Below are positions 4,945 to 7,425 of a DNA stretch of 7,425 bases, piece by piece. This stretch comes from Planctomycetota bacterium. Its GTDB lineage: Bacteria; Planctomycetota; UBA1135. The DNA lies in contig JAQBVK010000118.1 of the NCBI GenBank assembly GCA_027623585.1, forward strand, positions 1 to 7,425. Reading direction: 5' to 3'. The stretch's first letter is position 1, and every line of letters starts with the position of its first letter. Position numbers and translations under genes: made by a program. Below the pieces are notes generated by a model that was given only the letters and a program-made list of their open reading frames with translations, searched no databases and was not told the origin of the DNA.

Positions 4945-6666
4945 ATGATGCGCGTCCTCCCGATCCTGTTGTTGCTGCTCGCGGTGCTCGCGCTGCCATT
5001 TGCGCTGCGCCCGGAGCCCGAACTTCAGTTGATGAGCACGCATGGGCCGCTGGAAGCCAAGAGGCGGCTGGCCGTGATCACGCCCCACAACGAAGCAATC
5101 CGCTCGGAATTCGGCCGCGCCTTCGAGGACTGGCATCTGCGCGAGCACGGATCGCCGGTGCGCGTCGATTGGATCGTGATCGGCGGCACTAGCGAGATCG
5201 CACGCTTTCTCGCGAGCGAGAGCACGTCCGCATATCGCGCATGGCGGCTGCGCGAAGGCCGCGGCTGGCCGGCCGGCGCCGCCGAGGCTGCATTGGCGAA
5301 AGTGCCTCCGACGGATCCGGAGTTGGCGTTGATCTGGCGCGACTTCCGCGCCATCGACGACCCGACCGCCTTTGACTGCGGTGGAGTGGATCTCTTCTTC
5401 GGCGGCGGTGAGTACGACCACGGCAAAGCCGCCGAACAAGGCCTCTTGGTCGCCCCCTGGCCGGAAGGGCTACCACGCGCGCTGCAGTACAGCCCGGAGG
5501 GTCGCGAGTGGTTGCCGAAGGGAATCTCGGGCGATATTTGGCGCGGTGCGGCGTGGTTTGGCAACGCCGTCAGCACCTTCGGCATCGTGTTCAACCGCGA
5601 TCGCCTGCGCGATCTCGGCGTGGCGGAGCCGCGTGAGTGGTCCGACCTCGCGGACCCGCGATTGCGCGGCCAAGTCGGGCTGGCCGATCCAACCAAGTCG
5701 AGCAGCATTGCGAAGGCTTTCGAAGGCTTGATCCAGCAGGCGATGGCGCGCTCCGCGCACGCCGCAGGTTTCGACGACGCCGCCATCGAACGGCACGAGT
5801 CGACGCCCGAGGCGGCGCCGCCCGAATACCAAGTGGCGCTCGATCGCGGTTGGGAGGACGGATGGTGGCTGTTGTTGAGGCTCGGCGCGAACGCGCGTTA
5901 CTTCACGCCTTCTTCGCAGCGCGTGCCCCATGAAGTCGCGATGGGCGAAACCGCCGCCGGCATCGCGATCGACTTCTATGGACGATTCCAGTCCCAATTC
6001 TCGCCAGCGTACGCACCCGATCGCGTCGGCTTCATGAGTCCGGCGGGCGGGACCGGCGTCACCTGCGACCCGATCAGCCTGCTGCGCGGCGCGCCGGAAC
6101 CGGAGTTGGCGCGCCGCTTCATCGAATTCACGCTCAGCGAAGAGGGGCAGCGGCTGTGGTGCTATCGGCCCGGAACGCCAGGCGGCCCGGCGCACTACGC
6201 ACTGCGTCGGCTGCCGATCCGGCGCGATTTCTATCCCAGCGAAGATCCACAGATGAACGAGCGCTTCGAGCAGCACAAGCCGTTCTTGGCCGACGACTTT
6301 GCCGATCCCACCATCGGCGCCTATGCGCTGGCTGAGAGTTGGCGCTTTCGTCCGCGCTGGACCGCGCGCCACTTCGCCGCGCACCGCGATCTGGTGCGCG
6401 CCGCTTGCCTCGACGCCGGCGTCGAGTTGCGCGCCGCGTGGAGCGCCGTGCTCGATGCCGGCGGTCCGGATGCGCCCGCGAATGCCGCGGCAGTCGCGGC
6501 GATGCGGCGCTTGCCGTCTGCTCCGTGGCCGCTCTCCTGGGAGAGCGCTCCGACGATCACGGGTGAGATCCCGCGGCGGGAGTACCTGCGCGCGTGGACC
6601 GCCGACTTCCGCGCGCAGTTCGAACTCGCGCGCGCGCTGGCTGGCAGCGGGGGGGAAGCGCCGTGA
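4945..6666 (+). CDS. Extracellular solute-binding protein of ABC importer, unusually large
   Basis: The 573-residue protein should capture the substrate outside the inner membrane and deliver it to the permease. Residues 4-21 are hydrophobic and form a signal peptide or N-terminal anchor; there is no lipobox cysteine and no clear cleavage site. The core resembles FbpA/AfuA-like binding proteins: LAVITPHNEAIRSEFGRAF (42-60), VIGGTSEIARFL (78-89), VDLFFGGGEYDHGKAAEQG (148-166), FGIVFNRDRL (212-221), GLADPTKSSS (245-254), AAGIAIDFYGRF (337-348) and EFTLSEEGQRLW (394-405). Typical FbpA proteins have about 340 residues; here there is extra sequence around 92-140 and about 140 residues after about 430. 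The adjacent double tyrosine of classical ferric binding proteins is not obvious, so iron is uncertain; polyamine, phosphonate or another anion are alternatives. A second ATG at 4948 is equally possible. The stop codon overlaps the permease start. Confidence 0.85.
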   Translation: MMRVLPILLLLLAVLALPFALRPEPELQLMSTHGPLEAKRRLAVITPHNEAIRSEFGRAFEDWHLREHGSPVRVDWIVIGGTSEIARFLASESTSAYRAWRLREGRGWPAGAAEAALAKVPPTDPELALIWRDFRAIDDPTAFDCGGVDLFFGGGEYDHGKAAEQGLLVAPWPEGLPRALQYSPEGREWLPKGISGDIWRGAAWFGNAVSTFGIVFNRDRLRDLGVAEPREWSDLADPRLRGQVGLADPTKSSSIAKAFEGLIQQAMARSAHAAGFDDAAIERHESTPEAAPPEYQVALDRGWEDGWWLLLRLGANARYFTPSSQRVPHEVAMGETAAGIAIDFYGRFQSQFSPAYAPDRVGFMSPAGGTGVTCDPISLLRGAPEPELARRFIEFTLSEEGQRLWCYRPGTPGGPAHYALRRLPIRRDFYPSEDPQMNERFEQHKPFLADDFADPTIGAYALAESWRFRPRWTARHFAAHRDLVRAACLDAGVELRAAWSAVLDAGGPDAPANAAAVAAMRRLPSAPWPLSWESAPTITGEIPRREYLRAWTADFRAQFELARALAGSGGEAP

Positions 6667-7425
6667 TGCCGCGCGGCCTCGCGCGCGGCATCTTCGCCAC
6701 CACCAGCCTGCTGCTGGGCGTCCTGTTCCTGGTGCCCTTGTGGATGGTGCTTCAGGGAGGCTTCTACGACGCGGACGGTTTCACCCTCCGCCACCTCATC
6801 GGCGTGCTCACCGATCCGGTCTACGCCGGCGGCTTGCGCAACTCGGTGCTGATCGCGCTGGGCGTCACCCTGCTCGCAAGCGCGATCGCGGTGCCGCTGG
6901 CGTGGATCGCCGATCGCTATGACTTCGCCGGCAAGCGCTGGTTCACCGGACTCGTGCTGGTGCCGATGATCTTGCCGCCTTTCTTGGGCGCGGTCGGTTG
7001 GCAACAGTTGTTCGGACAGTACGGCGCCGTCAACGCGTGGTTTGGAATCGGTCACGATTGGCTAGGCAGTTCCGGACTCGGCGGCGTGATCTTGCTCGAA
7101 GCGCTGGCGCTCTATCCGATCATCTATCTGAACGCTTCCGCTGCGCTCGCCAATCTCGATCCCGCGTTGGCCGAAGCCGCCTCCAACCTCGGCTGCACCG
7201 GCCTGCGCAAGTTTCGGCGCATCACGCTGCCGCTGATCGCACCGGGACTCTTTGCCGGAGGCATCCTCGTCTTCATTTGGTCCTTCACCGAGCTCGGCAC
7301 GCCGCTGATGCTCAACTACACGCGTTGCGCACCGGTGCAGGTCTTCGACGCGCTGAAGGAGATCGGCAGTGATCCCACTCCCTACGCACTGGTGGCCGTG
7401 CTCCTGATCGCGTCGGTGGTGTTGT
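6666..7425 (+). CDS. ABC importer permease, 3' end beyond the window
   Basis: An open frame of 253 codons runs from ATG 6666 to the window edge without a stop. It encodes an inner-membrane permease that forms the transport channel with the ATPase and binding protein of this operon. Hydrophobic segments lie at about residues 8-29, 58-81, 93-114, 138-160, 190-207 and from 240 on. The permease signature EAA loop, which docks on the ATPase, is complete: EAASNLGCTGLRKF at 170-183, then ITLPL at 186-190, with G176 and P189 at the expected spacing. Iron(III)-type (FbpB/AfuB) permeases are often over 500 residues with two such halves; this may be the first half, or a shorter protein with a second permease gene downstream. 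The ATG shares bases with the preceding TGA (TGATG); a GTG at 6663 would add one residue. Translational coupling is likely. Confidence 0.92.
   Translation, partial: MPRGLARGIFATTSLLLGVLFLVPLWMVLQGGFYDADGFTLRHLIGVLTDPVYAGGLRNSVLIALGVTLLASAIAVPLAWIADRYDFAGKRWFTGLVLVPMILPPFLGAVGWQQLFGQYGAVNAWFGIGHDWLGSSGLGGVILLEALALYPIIYLNASAALANLDPALAEAASNLGCTGLRKFRRITLPLIAPGLFAGGILVFIWSFTELGTPLMLNYTRCAPVQVFDALKEIGSDPTPYALVAVLLIASVVL

Noticed and set aside
5470..6384. Minus-strand 304-codon frame opposite the solute-binding protein
   Set aside because: It mirrors a well-supported coding frame and has no start-site features or domain.
6299..7372. Plus-strand frames 6299-6922 and 6998-7372, which could suggest a frameshifted permease
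   Set aside because: The true permease frame from 6666 is open to the window end with membrane segments and an intact EAA loop, so no frameshift is needed.

Overview
The window is G+C-rich DNA (roughly two-thirds G+C by eye, not computed) from a bacterium, probably an uncultured one. It is densely packed, with GC-rich third codon positions that create many long false ORFs in other frames. None of the recognised starts has a convincing Shine-Dalgarno sequence at normal spacing. Three transcription-unit starts have a -10-like hexamer (TAGACT, TAGAAT, TACAAT) only 5-11 bases before the start codon, which suggests leaderless or near-leaderless mRNAs. Two genes appear to use TTG. The solute-binding protein type recalls transporters I associate with Planctomycetota and similar phyla, but the sequence alone does not fix the phylum.

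Layout: (1) 1-127 is a lower-GC stretch with nested inverted repeats and short open frames running off the window edge; it may hold the end of an unseen gene or a mobile-element remnant. (2) 128-982 (+) encodes a secreted lipoprotein with a ten-proline linker and two related domains, function unknown. (3) 1029-1919 (+) encodes a HAD-superfamily hydrolase. (4) 1903-3801 (-) encodes a YitJ-type fusion of homocysteine S-methyltransferase and methylenetetrahydrofolate reductase, overlapping the HAD gene tail-to-tail by 17 bp. (5) A 62-bp divergent intergenic region is followed by a three-gene ABC importer operon on the + strand: ATPase (3864-4940), large solute-binding protein (4945-6666) and permease (6666 to the window end, truncated).

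The last three genes are spaced by 4 bp and by an overlapping stop/start, and form one binding-protein-dependent importer of the iron(III)/polyamine/phosphonate-like class. The substrate is not determined. The methionine/folate enzyme is divergently transcribed from the importer and shares its short promoter region; a functional link is not shown. No RNA gene, CRISPR array or intact insertion sequence was seen. The least ordinary features are the 573-residue solute-binding protein, which has about 140 residues beyond the apparent core, the start-site architecture (-10 motif against start codon, hairpin over a TTG start), and the duplicated-domain lipoprotein with a C9 tract.
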